From NCBI GenBank assembly GCA_963749035.1, contig CAVVKW010000003.1:1-64000 (forward strand): 64,000 nucleotides of DNA, in the 5' to 3' direction. Position numbers and translations under genes: made by a program. Source of the stretch: CAVVKW01 sp963749035 (lineage in GTDB: Bacteria; Verrucomicrobiota; Verrucomicrobiia; Chthoniobacterales; JAATET01). Under the pieces are notes generated by a model. The model saw only the letters and a list, made by a program, of their open reading frames with translations, did not search any database and was not told the DNA's origin. Numbering within the stretch: position 1 is the stretch's first letter; each line of letters opens with the position of its first letter. Positions 44,070-52,437 of this stretch are shown piece after piece.

Positions 44070-44564
44070 ATGACCCGTCCCCGACTGCTTTTCGCCGCCA
44101 CGTTTCTCGCCCTTCTCGTCCTCGGAGGTTACCTGGCCTACGATTGGAAGCCCGACCGGCAGCTCCGCAAAGCCACCGAGCGCCTCCTCGCCGACATCGA
44201 GTCCCGCGATTGGGAAAGCGTGCGCGACACGCTCACCGACGACTACACCGACCACTGGGAACTCGACCGTGCCCAGTTTATCCAGATCGCTTCCGAAGGA
44301 ATGCGCCAGTTTTTCTACCTCTCGATCGAGCCAGCAAACTGGCAAATCACACCCGCCGAATCCGACCACGCCACCACCACCGTCGACCTCACGTTTCAAG
44401 GCAACGGAACCGGCCTCGGCCAGATCGCGTTGAACCGCCTCACCAGCCTCGAAGAGCCGTTTACCTTCCACTGGCGCAAGGAAAGCTGGCAACCTTGGTC
44501 GTGGCGTTTATACTCCGCCGAGCAATCCGAACTGCGACTTTCCCGCGATTGGTCTTTTCAATGA
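44070..44564 (+). CDS. Exported or membrane-anchored protein of unknown function
   Basis: The 164-residue protein has an N-terminal hydrophobic segment (about residues 5-23). The rest has an NTF2/SnoaL-like feel: a helical start with ERLLADIESRDWESVRDTLTDDYTDHW and closing beta-strands with FHWRKESWQPWSWRLYS. No family is certain. Its stop overlaps the next start by 4 bases, so the pair is translationally coupled. Confidence 0.65.
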   Translation: MTRPRLLFAATFLALLVLGGYLAYDWKPDRQLRKATERLLADIESRDWESVRDTLTDDYTDHWELDRAQFIQIASEGMRQFFYLSIEPANWQITPAESDHATTTVDLTFQGNGTGLGQIALNRLTSLEEPFTFHWRKESWQPWSWRLYSAEQSELRLSRDWSFQ

Positions 44565-45250
44565 TTCGCCGTCTTCATCTCCTCGCTGCGCCACTCCTCC
44601 TCGCCCTCATTCTGCCCGCCTTCGGACAGCCCGCTGACACCGGAGGGCCCACCGACACTTTCGATCCATCAGCCACTCCGTCTCCGACGCCCGACGAGCA
44701 GGACGAAGAATCTGACGAGCCGAATTTCGACACCATCACTTACTGGAAAGCCGAACTACCCGGCGGCACGTTCGTCGTCGCCCACGACTCCATCAATGCC
44801 GTCAGCTCTCAGGAATACGTCCTCGACGGAGCGGCCCGCGTGACCGAGGTCAACGTCAGCACCTCCGGTGTGCTCCAGCCGCGCTTCTACTTCATCGAAC
44901 CCGTGCAAATTCCGGGCGCTGCCGGCGAAGCCGCCGCCCAGGCCATCACGGCCGCCCAATCCGCCGCTTCCCGCGTCGTTCCCGGCGACCCCATCTGGGC
45001 CAAGGTCATCAAGGAATATCCGACCACGACTCACTCCGGCACCATCGAATACCGGCTCGAAACCAAGCAGCAACTCCAGGCCCTCTACCGCAGCCTCGAA
45101 GACTCCTGGATCGCCGGCCGCAGCGAGATCTTCACCCCGGGGGGAGCATCCAAATTTGATACCAGCAAGGAGAAGGACGAGTCCGGCGAGGATTCCGACG
45201 AAGCCGCTGAACCCGACACGGTGAACGACTCCGCCATGCCGAGATTTTGA
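44561..45250 (+). CDS. Secreted protein of unknown function
   Basis: The 229-residue product has a signal peptide (cleavage after about residue 22, AFGQ), a Pro/Asp/Glu-rich linker (about 25-52) and a soluble mixed alpha/beta part with YPTTTHSGTIEYRLETKQQL. The C-terminus is acidic (DESGEDSDEAAEPD). No family is recognised. It overlaps the previous gene and its stop overlaps the purF TTG. Confidence 0.62.
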   Translation: MIRRLHLLAAPLLLALILPAFGQPADTGGPTDTFDPSATPSPTPDEQDEESDEPNFDTITYWKAELPGGTFVVAHDSINAVSSQEYVLDGAARVTEVNVSTSGVLQPRFYFIEPVQIPGAAGEAAAQAITAAQSAASRVVPGDPIWAKVIKEYPTTTHSGTIEYRLETKQQLQALYRSLEDSWIAGRSEIFTPGGASKFDTSKEKDESGEDSDEAAEPDTVNDSAMPRF

Positions 45251-46746
45251 AGACCGATCCGCCACCGCAACACCCGGCCACCGACTTGTCCGATCCTCAC
45301 GACGGCAAACCCCGCCACGAATGTGGCGTCTTCGCCGTTTTCAATCACCCGAACGCCGCGACCCTCAACTACTACGGCCTCTTCGCCCTCCAGCATCGCG
45401 GTCAAGAGAGTGCCGGCATCGCCTCTTCCGAGGGCGACGGTGCCCCCTTTCTCACGCACAAGGGCATGGGCCTCGTCTCGACCGTCTTCGAAGACGACGC
45501 CCTCGAGCACATCCAGGGCAGCCGCGCCATCGGCCACGTCCGCTACTCCACCACCGGCTCGAGCAATCTCAAAAATTGCCAGCCGCTCGTCGTCGACACC
45601 GCCCGCGGTCAGCTCGCCGTCGCCCACAACGGTAACCTCGTTAACGCCGCCCAACTCCGACTCGAACTCGAGAGCGAAGGCTCCATTTTCCAGACCACCG
45701 TCGACAGCGAGATCGTCCTCCACCTCCTCGCGAAGCCCGAGAAAAACACCAACCCCCTCGCCGCCCTCCGCCGACTCGAAGGTGCTTTCTCGATGGTCAT
45801 CATGGGCGAGCACGAGATCATCGGCGTCCGCGACCCGTTCGGCTTCCGCCCCCTGTCCCTCGGCATGCTCGACGGCGCCTACGTCCTCTCGTCCGAGACG
45901 TGCGCCTTCGACCTCATTCACGCCGAATTCATCCGAGAGATCGAGCCCGGCGAAGTCGTCATCATCGACGCCAATGGCATTCGCTCCGAATGGCCCTTCC
46001 GCCGCGCCAAGAAATCGTTCTGCATCTTCGAATACGTTTACTTCGCCCGTCCCGACAGCAACATCGACTCGATCAACGTCAAGGAGACCCGGGTCCAGAT
46101 GGGTCGACAGCTCGCGAAGCTGCATCCCGTCGAAGCCGACGTCGTCGTCCCCGTCCCCGACTCCGGCATCTACGCTGCCCTTGGCTTCAGCGAAGAACTC
46201 CGCATCCCCTTCGATCTCGCCTTCGTCCGCAATCACTACATTGGCCGAACCTTCATCCAACCCACTCAGCTCATCCGCGACTTCAACGTTCGCGTGAAGC
46301 TCAACCTCATCGGCGAAGCCGTGCGCGGCAAACGCGTCGTCGTCGTCGACGATTCCATCGTGCGCGGCACCACCGCCCGCGCCCGCGTCGTCAACCTGCG
46401 CGAAGCTGGTGCCACCGAAGTCCACGTCCGCATCAGTTGCCCGCCCCACAAGCACGCGTGCTTCTACGGCATCGATTTCCCGGATCCCGCCAAGCTCATC
46501 GCGAACCAGAAAACGATGGAAGAGATCCGCGACTACCTCGGCGCCGACAGCATCGGCTACCTCGACGTCGACTCCATGGTGGTCGCCACCGGCCTGCCGG
46601 AATCCGGATTCTGCATCGCCTGCTTCAACGGGAAATACCCTCTCGCCTACGACGAAAGCTTCGACAAACTCTTCATGGAAAAACGCCGCGGTCAGGCCCG
46701 ACTCCTCAAGCCGGAGGATCATCAGCCGCCGCTCTTCCAGGCGTAG
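45247..46746 (+). CDS. purF: Amidophosphoribosyltransferase
   Basis: PurF commits PRPP and glutamine to purine synthesis. The 499-residue length is normal. The glutaminase nucleophile is C26 in HECGVFAVF after a propeptide, exposed by cleavage. LQHRGQESAGIA follows. The PRPP loop is VVVDDSIVRGTTA. The start is probably the TTG at 45247, which overlaps the upstream stop; a second TTG at 45286 is possible. purM follows after 11 bases. Confidence 0.94.
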   Translation: MKTDPPPQHPATDLSDPHDGKPRHECGVFAVFNHPNAATLNYYGLFALQHRGQESAGIASSEGDGAPFLTHKGMGLVSTVFEDDALEHIQGSRAIGHVRYSTTGSSNLKNCQPLVVDTARGQLAVAHNGNLVNAAQLRLELESEGSIFQTTVDSEIVLHLLAKPEKNTNPLAALRRLEGAFSMVIMGEHEIIGVRDPFGFRPLSLGMLDGAYVLSSETCAFDLIHAEFIREIEPGEVVIIDANGIRSEWPFRRAKKSFCIFEYVYFARPDSNIDSINVKETRVQMGRQLAKLHPVEADVVVPVPDSGIYAALGFSEELRIPFDLAFVRNHYIGRTFIQPTQLIRDFNVRVKLNLIGEAVRGKRVVVVDDSIVRGTTARARVVNLREAGATEVHVRISCPPHKHACFYGIDFPDPAKLIANQKTMEEIRDYLGADSIGYLDVDSMVVATGLPESGFCIACFNGKYPLAYDESFDKLFMEKRRGQARLLKPEDHQPPLFQA

Positions 46747-46757
46747 AACGCACCGCC

Positions 46758-47807
46758 ATGCCAAAGAAATCAGAATCCAAACCCAACCCCCAATCCCAAA
46801 AATCCTACGCCGCCGCCGGCGTCGACGTGGATCTCGGCAACGCCGTCAAACGCGGCATTCAGCGCCAGGTCCGCGCCACCCACGGCCCGGAAGTGCTCGG
46901 CAAGATCGGTGGTTTCGGCGGCCTCTTCGCCCCGGACCTCCGGGGGATCAGGGAGCCCGTCCTCGTCTCGAGCGTCGACGGCGTCGGCACCAAGCTCAAG
47001 GTCGCTTTCCTCACCGGTCGCCACGACACGATCGGACAGGACCTCGTAAACCACTGCATCAACGACATCGCCGTCGTCGGCGCCCGTCCGCTCTTCTTCC
47101 TCGATTACCTCGCCTCCGCCACGCTCGATCCCGACGTCTTTAGCCAGATTCTCAAGGGCTTTGCCAAAGCGTGCAAAGCGGGTCATTGCGCGCTCATCGG
47201 CGGCGAGACCGCGCAGATGCCAGGGATGTATCAGCCCGGCGAATACGACGTCGCTGGCACCATCGTCGGGATTGTCGATCGCAAGAAGATGCTCGATGGC
47301 CGCAAGGTTCGCTCCGGCGACGTCCTCCTCGGCATCCCCGCGAATGGCCTCCACACCAACGGCTACTCGCTCGCTCGCGACGTCCTCTTCCGCCAGCTCA
47401 AGCTCAAGCCCGATTCCAAGGTCCCCGGCATCACCGGCACCATCGGCAGCGAGCTTCTCCGCGTTCACAAGAATTACCAACCCATCCTCGCCGCACTCCC
47501 CGACGGTCAGCTCAAAGCCGCCGCCCACGTCACCGGCGGAGGATTGATCGATAACCTGCCGCGCGTTCTGCCGGAGAACTGCGACGCCGCCATCGATCTT
47601 CAGTCCTGGAAGGTCCCCCGGATTTTCTCACTCATCGGCGAAGGCGGCAACGTCCCCCGCGACGAAATGTATCAAATCTTCAACATGGGCATCGGCATGG
47701 TGCTCATCGTTTCAAAGAAGCACGCCGCCGAAGTCGCGGGACAAACAAACGCCCGCAAGATCGGCCACGTCGTTTCCGGCACGGGCAAAGTCCAACTACT
47801 CGACTAA
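46758..47807 (+). CDS. purM: Phosphoribosylformylglycinamidine cyclo-ligase
   Basis: PurM closes the imidazole ring, making AIR from FGAM with ATP. From the ATG at 46758 it has 349 residues. Family blocks include SYAAAGVDVDLGN, VSSVDGVGTKLKVAF, GGETAQMPGMYQPGEYD and TGGGLIDNLPRVLPEN. The first 15 residues are a Lys/Ser/Pro-rich extension whose DNA, AATCC-rich, resembles the heptamer arrays of nearby gaps. It is in an operon with purF. Confidence 0.95.
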   Translation: MPKKSESKPNPQSQKSYAAAGVDVDLGNAVKRGIQRQVRATHGPEVLGKIGGFGGLFAPDLRGIREPVLVSSVDGVGTKLKVAFLTGRHDTIGQDLVNHCINDIAVVGARPLFFLDYLASATLDPDVFSQILKGFAKACKAGHCALIGGETAQMPGMYQPGEYDVAGTIVGIVDRKKMLDGRKVRSGDVLLGIPANGLHTNGYSLARDVLFRQLKLKPDSKVPGITGTIGSELLRVHKNYQPILAALPDGQLKAAAHVTGGGLIDNLPRVLPENCDAAIDLQSWKVPRIFSLIGEGGNVPRDEMYQIFNMGIGMVLIVSKKHAAEVAGQTNARKIGHVVSGTGKVQLLD

Positions 47808-47860
47808 TTTGGTAGAACCGGGCCGGCCCGGCCCGAACGTCCCAACTCTCTGCCCTCTCG

Positions 47861-48274
47861 CTACAACCGCCAAAACAGGTAGGCCCAATTCCCCCCGAGG
47901 AGCAAAGCCAGCAGCACCAGCAGCACGATCCGACTGTTCTTCCCCACGTCCCTGACCCGCAGCCGCGGCAGGCGAAACGCCAGAACCGCCGCCGCATAAA
48001 CGACGAACACCCCGGCCGCGATCAGCGCCACGGCCACCCCGGGATTCATCGCGAACGCCAAACCGACGTCCCCGCCCAGCAGCGCCCGCGCACTCCGCGT
48101 CCCGCCGCACGTCAGGCACGGGATCCCCGTGAACGTTCGCAGCGTGCAAGCCGGAGTCCCCAGTCCCAAGCCCAGCCAGAGTGCGCCGCCGACCATCGCC
48201 CCTAGCAAAACGACTAACCCCAACGCTTCGGGATTCCCAGCCGCCCGCGTCGGCCGCACCAGTGCGAGCCGCAT
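47861..48274 (-). CDS. DUF2752 membrane protein
   Basis: From the ATG at 48274 the 137-residue protein has about three membrane segments and the family core TGIPCLTCGGTRSARALL followed by GDVGLAFAMNPG. Function is unknown. DUF2752 genes are common beside GYF/Yip1-type membrane proteins in PVC bacteria. It starts five bases after the Yip1 gene stop. Confidence 0.88.
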   Translation of the reverse strand: MRLALVRPTRAAGNPEALGLVVLLGAMVGGALWLGLGLGTPACTLRTFTGIPCLTCGGTRSARALLGGDVGLAFAMNPGVAVALIAAGVFVVYAAAVLAFRLPRLRVRDVGKNSRIVLLVLLALLLGGNWAYLFWRL

Positions 48275-48278
48275 CACC

Positions 48279-49217
48279 TCAGGCCGCCGCCGACACCATC
48301 GCGAGTCCCGCAAACAACCCGCAGCCCACCAGCATCGTCACCATCACCGCAACGGCCGCCTGCCACGGCGCCAATCGATGCACCGCCGCCAGCCCAAACG
48401 AGATACTCACCGCCGTCCAGCCCAACACCACCGGAAATCCGCAGCACGAAAGTAATTGAAACACCTGCGCCGACCCGATCGCGTAGCAGCACACGCCAAA
48501 GGTCGCGGCAAACGCCGCCCGCGCCGATCCCATCGCCATCAAGATCGCGTGAATCAGTCCCGCAAAGAAAATTGGAATGAACGGGATCCGCAGAAAGAGC
48601 CCGGTCAGCTCCATCACCAACGCCGAATCCGGCTTGTAAGTCTCGATCAATTGCTTGATCTGCGGCTCGTTCTTCAGGTCCGGATTGGTGGATGCGAAGT
48701 CGATGAACGCGCCCGCGACCGCCACGTTCAGCGCCGCCGCGACCACGCCAGTCACGATCGCGAGGAGCAGATAATACACGTATGGTTTTCCCAGCGACGC
48801 CGTGTGTTCCGCCCCGCCCAACGTGCGGGTCGGCGTCAACAGCGACCCTTTCAGCGTCTGCCAAAACGCTTTCCCCCATCCCAGCTCACCGGCCCGCTCC
48901 CACGGAATCGCCTCGGTCGGAACCTCCGCCCCCCCCGTCACCTCGCCCGTCGGCGAAATCAAATCCGCTTCCACCGGATCAACCTCATCCCCCGCTTCCA
49001 CCGTCTCCACCGGCTCGCCGGGCAACGGCGGCGCCGTGATCGGCTCCGCGACTTCCGGGAGATCATCAAACTCCGCCAGCGGCTTCCACGTCTCCATCCC
49101 TTCCCGCCAAGCCAGATCGGTCGGGAGAAATTCCCCCGATCGCAGTCCGCCCGTCACCTCTTCCGGAGTAAACTTCCCTAACGACTGTCGGTCACGGTTG
49201 ACGTGGATCTTCTGCAT
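48279..49217 (-). CDS. GYF-domain plus Yip1-like membrane protein
   Basis: The 312-residue protein has an N-terminal GYF_2 domain (residues 1-52, MQKIHVNRDRQSLGKFTPEE and WREGMETWKPL), a Pro/Glu-rich linker, and about five membrane segments (about 145-310) matching the Yip1 type. GYF domains bind Pro-rich peptides; Yip1 proteins in eukaryotes act in vesicle traffic. The bacterial role is unknown. It leads a two-gene unit with DUF2752. Confidence 0.85.
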   Translation of the reverse strand: MQKIHVNRDRQSLGKFTPEEVTGGLRSGEFLPTDLAWREGMETWKPLAEFDDLPEVAEPITAPPLPGEPVETVEAGDEVDPVEADLISPTGEVTGGAEVPTEAIPWERAGELGWGKAFWQTLKGSLLTPTRTLGGAEHTASLGKPYVYYLLLAIVTGVVAAALNVAVAGAFIDFASTNPDLKNEPQIKQLIETYKPDSALVMELTGLFLRIPFIPIFFAGLIHAILMAMGSARAAFAATFGVCCYAIGSAQVFQLLSCCGFPVVLGWTAVSISFGLAAVHRLAPWQAAVAVMVTMLVGCGLFAGLAMVSAAA

Positions 49218-49312
49218 CCCGAAGTCCCTACCCCCCGTTTGCCCCGCCGGTCAAGCCACCCCAGACGCATTCCGCGTTTCTCATTTCTGCCCAGAAGGGC
49301 TATTTTCCCGCC

Positions 49313-49867
49313 ATGCCCACCACCGCTCCCGACTCCATGCCCATCGGCACCACCGCCCCCGATTTCACCCTTCCCGACGTCGTCAGCCACGGCCCCCAGG
49401 CCCTCGCCGAGTTCCCGGCGGAGTCCGCGCTCCTCGTCATGTTTATCTGCGCGCACTGTCCCTACGTCGTCCACGTCCGCGACGAACTCGTCGAGCTGGC
49501 CAAGGACTACCAGGGCAGGGGCGTTGGCTTCCTGGCCATCTCAGCCAACGACGCCGTCAAGTATCCCGACGACTCCCCGGAGAAACTCCGCGTCATGGCC
49601 GTCGAAGCCGATTTCCCGTTCCCCATGCTCTACGACGAAAGTCAGGACGTCGCTCGCGCCTACACCGCCGCCTGCACGCCGGACTTCTTCCTCTTCGACG
49701 GCGACCGCAAGCTCACCTACCGCGGCCGCCTCGACGAGAGCACTCCTGGTAATGGCAAACCGGTCGACGGTGCCGACCTCCGCCGAGCCATCGACGCCAC
49801 TCTCGCCAAAGCGCCAGTCCCCACCCCCCACTCCCCGAGCCTCGGCTGCTCGATCAAGTGGAAGTGA
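49313..49867 (+). CDS. Thioredoxin-fold AhpC/TSA-type protein
   Basis: The 184-residue protein has the peroxiredoxin-like fold TTAPDFTLPDVV followed by FICAHCPYVVHVRDEL, a CxxC (CAHC) redox motif. Later segments LAISANDAVKYPDDSPEKLR and SQDVARAYTAACTPDFFLF fit the AhpC/TSA-related thioredoxin family, with a further Cys in AACTPDFF. It probably reduces peroxides or disulfides. No signal peptide is seen. Confidence 0.88.
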   Translation: MPTTAPDSMPIGTTAPDFTLPDVVSHGPQALAEFPAESALLVMFICAHCPYVVHVRDELVELAKDYQGRGVGFLAISANDAVKYPDDSPEKLRVMAVEADFPFPMLYDESQDVARAYTAACTPDFFLFDGDRKLTYRGRLDESTPGNGKPVDGADLRRAIDATLAKAPVPTPHSPSLGCSIKWK

Positions 49868-49935
49868 GTCCAACTCCAAGATCCAACCCCGCGATCGCCT
49901 CGCCTCCGCGTCGATCCCTCCTTGCCCCGACCACC

Positions 49936-49956
49936 CTTCGCGCCTTCGCGTGAGAC
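49936..49956 (+). repeat. CTTCGCG-type repeat copy 2
   Basis: An exact 21-base copy of the sequence at 39218-39238 lies in the 179-base gap before coaD, 45 bases upstream of an AATTCCA array. Confidence 0.6.
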
Positions 49957-50001
49957 TCAGTATCTTCAGGACCACTGATCGCTCGAGCGAACCCAAACCG
50001 A

Positions 50002-50022
50002 AATTCCAAATTCCAAATCCCC
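50002..50022 (+). repeat. Three heptamers AATTCCA-type before coaD
   Basis: AATTCCA, AATTCCA and AATCCCC are adjacent, 25 bases before the coaD ATG. The gap thus holds two heptamer families. Confidence 0.6.
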
Positions 50023-50046
50023 CACCGCTCTGATACGTCTCGCCAC

Positions 50047-50565
50047 ATGAGCGACGCTCCCGCCATTTACCCCGGCAGCTTCGACCCGGTTACCTACGGC
50101 CATCTCGACATCATTCAGCGGGCACTCGCGATGTTCGGCCACCTGATCGTGGCCGTCGCAGCCAGCGACTCCAAGCAACCCCTCTTTAATCTCGACGAGC
50201 GTGCGGAACTCATTCGCGCCGTTTTGCCAACGGGTGCCAATGTCACGGTAAAAACGTTCGACGACCTCTTGATTCATTTCGCCAAACGCGAAGGAGCCTT
50301 CACCGTCATCCGCGGCCTGCGAGCCGTGTCCGACTTCGAGTTCGAATTTCAAATGGCGCTCATGAACCGCCGACTCGACGCGCGCCTCGAGACCGTTTTT
50401 CTGACTCCGAAGGAAGAATGCACTTTCATCAGCTCGCGCATCGTCAAGGAAGTTGCTCGTCTCGGTGGCGACGTCAGCCCTTTCGTGCCACCTTCCGTCA
50501 TCGGCCCGCTCACCGAGCGCGCCCGCGGCCTCCAAAACTCTTCAACGAACGTTCCAAGTCCATGA
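50047..50565 (+). CDS. coaD: Phosphopantetheine adenylyltransferase
   Basis: CoaD makes dephospho-CoA from phosphopantetheine and ATP. The 172-residue protein has the nucleotidyltransferase motif YPGSFDPVTYGHLDI with the T/HxGH loop, VIRGLRAVSDFEFEFQMA, and the C-terminal ISSRIVKEVARLGGDVS. Its stop overlaps the DUF177 gene start by 4 bases. It heads a run of coaD, DUF177, rpmF, plsX and fabH that ties CoA supply to fatty acid synthesis. Confidence 0.95.
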   Translation: MSDAPAIYPGSFDPVTYGHLDIIQRALAMFGHLIVAVAASDSKQPLFNLDERAELIRAVLPTGANVTVKTFDDLLIHFAKREGAFTVIRGLRAVSDFEFEFQMALMNRRLDARLETVFLTPKEECTFISSRIVKEVARLGGDVSPFVPPSVIGPLTERARGLQNSSTNVPSP

Positions 50566-51038
50566 ACACTCGCTTGCAAGTCCACCTCGCTCGGATTCCG
50601 AACGATGGAGCCGTCCAGGTCGACGAAGAGATCGACGCCGCCTTCCTTGATCTCGCCGAGACCGAATGGACCGCCGACTCCCCCGTCCGCTGCTCCGTGC
50701 AGTTCACCGTCTCCGGTGGCGACATCTACGCCATCGGCACCGCCTCTCTCGACTTGTCCGCCTGCTGCGTGAAGTGCCTCGAAGACTTCGAGACCACGCT
50801 GACTCTCCCCGATTTGGCCATCCATAAGGAACCCGACGGACGCGAACTCGCAGACTTGACCGACGAGCTGCGCGAGGATATTCTCCTCCTCTTGCCCTCA
50901 CATCCCCGATGTGATGTCGACGGCAAGCGCGAATGTCCCGTCACGTTCCGCACGTCACCCGAGGCCCCGCTCGCCACTGAGCGAACGCCTCGGCCCGACG
51001 CTTGGAACGCTCTGGACGAATTCAAACCCAATCCTTAA
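50562..51038 (+). CDS. DUF177 / YceD family protein
   Basis: From the ATG at 50562 the 158-residue protein has the DUF177 pattern: ASLDLSACCVKCLEDFE in the middle and ELREDILLLLPSHP near the C-terminus. YceD-type proteins are commonly encoded just before rpmF and have been linked to 23S rRNA accumulation. Here it precedes rpmF by 35 bases, the usual context. Confidence 0.86.
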   Translation: MNTRLQVHLARIPNDGAVQVDEEIDAAFLDLAETEWTADSPVRCSVQFTVSGGDIYAIGTASLDLSACCVKCLEDFETTLTLPDLAIHKEPDGRELADLTDELREDILLLLPSHPRCDVDGKRECPVTFRTSPEAPLATERTPRPDAWNALDEFKPNP

Positions 51039-51073
51039 TCAGTCCATCTCTCTCAACTTAACCGTCCGATCCC

Positions 51074-51256
51074 ATGGCCGTCCCGAAACGTAAAACCTCC
51101 AAAATGAAGTTGCGCAGCCGCAAGGCGGCCAACCGCTGGCACGCTCCCAAGCTCTCGAAGTGCACCCAGTGCGCCGCCCCCGTCCTCCCGCACATCGCCT
51201 GCCCCTCCTGCGGTTACTACAAGGGACGCCAGGTGCTCACGATCGAAGCACTCTGA
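51074..51256 (+). CDS. rpmF: 50S ribosomal protein L32
   Basis: L32 is a small zinc-ribbon protein of the large subunit. The 60-residue protein starts MAVPKRKTSKMKLRSRKAAN and has a CxxC...CxxC zinc ribbon (KCTQCAAP and IACPSCGYY). The length is normal. A hairpin overlapping the stop codon, GAGTCC/GGACTC (51255-51269), might cap the transcript, but no T-tract follows; plsX begins 149 bases later. Confidence 0.96.
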   Translation: MAVPKRKTSKMKLRSRKAANRWHAPKLSKCTQCAAPVLPHIACPSCGYYKGRQVLTIEAL

Positions 51257-51405
51257 GTCCGAAGGACTCGAAGTTGCTGACTGGTGAATAGTGGAATGCA
51301 CCTCGCTCCACTCCCCGACCCGTGCCGTGAGACGGCCAAATTCCGCGGCGACCTGCCTCCCCTCCAGCCAATCTTCCTTCACCAGGATCGGCTGACGCGA
51401 CCTGC

Positions 51406-52437
51406 ATGAAAGTCGCTCTTGACGCCATGGGCGGCGACTACGCCCCTCAGCACACCGTTGAGGGAGCCGCCCAAGCGCTCCGCGAGTATCCTCACATCGA
51501 GGTGCTTCACCTGACCGGGGACCAACCCCGCATCGAGGCTGAAATCAAGCGCATCGGGTTCACCGACCCCCGGCTGCGGATCGTCCACACCACGCAGATC
51601 GTGGAAATGTCGGACCACCCCGTCGAGGCGGTCCGGCGTAAGAAGGACAGCTCGCTCTCCCGGGCCGTTGATCTGGTCAAATCCGGCGAAGCCGACGCCG
51701 TCGTCAGCGCGGGCAACACCGGCGCCATGGTCGCGGCGACCACCATCAAGCTCCGCACCCTCGCGGGCGTCGAGCGACCCGGCATCGGATCCTACCTTCC
51801 CACCGAGTCGAACGTCTGCATCCTCATCGACGCCGGCGCGAACGTCGACGCGCGCCCGATCCACATGCTGCAATACGCCATCATGGGAACCGTGCTCTCC
51901 AAGCACGTGCTTGGCTTCGACAATCCGTCCGTCGGACTCATGTCGATCGGCAGCGAGGATGCCAAGGGCAGCGAATTCACGAAAGACATTTTCAAGCTGC
52001 TCCGCAAAAGCTCCCTCAACTTCCGCGGCAACGTCGAGGGTCACGATCTCTTCCAAAATCCCGTCGAGGTCGTGCTTTGCGACGGGTTCACCGGCAACGT
52101 CGTCCTGAAAACCTGCGAGGCCACCGCCTCCGCCGTCTTCCGCTGGCTCAAGCACGAGCTGACCGCCAACCCACAGCGCAAGCTCGGCGCGTTCCTCGCC
52201 AAAGACGCGTTCATGTCCATCAAGGACAAGACGAACTACGAGACTTACGGCGGCAGTCCACTCGTCGGAGTCGACGGCGTCGCGATCATCGCCCACGGAT
52301 CCAGTAGCGCCCTTGCCATCAAAAACGCAATTCGGGTAGGGTGCGAATTCGTCGATCGTCAGATCAACCCCCGGATCATCGAGGCGATCAAAGAGTTTAA
52401 TGAAAAAGTCTCCTCGGACCAGGCCCCAGCAGCCTAA
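51406..52437 (+). CDS. plsX: Phosphate acyltransferase PlsX
   Basis: PlsX makes acyl phosphate from acyl-ACP, the first step of the PlsX/PlsY phospholipid route. The 343-residue protein has the family N-terminus MKVALDAMGGDYAP, the block VSAGNTGAMVAA, and GFTGNVVLKTCEA. The gene end overlaps fabH by 38 bases, so plsX and fabH are translationally linked. Confidence 0.96.
   Translation: MKVALDAMGGDYAPQHTVEGAAQALREYPHIEVLHLTGDQPRIEAEIKRIGFTDPRLRIVHTTQIVEMSDHPVEAVRRKKDSSLSRAVDLVKSGEADAVVSAGNTGAMVAATTIKLRTLAGVERPGIGSYLPTESNVCILIDAGANVDARPIHMLQYAIMGTVLSKHVLGFDNPSVGLMSIGSEDAKGSEFTKDIFKLLRKSSLNFRGNVEGHDLFQNPVEVVLCDGFTGNVVLKTCEATASAVFRWLKHELTANPQRKLGAFLAKDAFMSIKDKTNYETYGGSPLVGVDGVAIIAHGSSSALAIKNAIRVGCEFVDRQINPRIIEAIKEFNEKVSSDQAPAA

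Noticed and set aside
47818..47831. Palindrome CCGGGCCGGCCCGG between purM and DUF2752
   Set aside because: A GC-only palindrome in a very GC-rich gap with no T-tract or loop; likely chance or a weak hairpin.
51255..51269. Hairpin at the end of rpmF as a full terminator
   Set aside because: The 6-bp stem overlaps the stop codon and lacks a T-tract; rpmF, plsX and fabH are commonly co-transcribed, so it is not called as a terminator.
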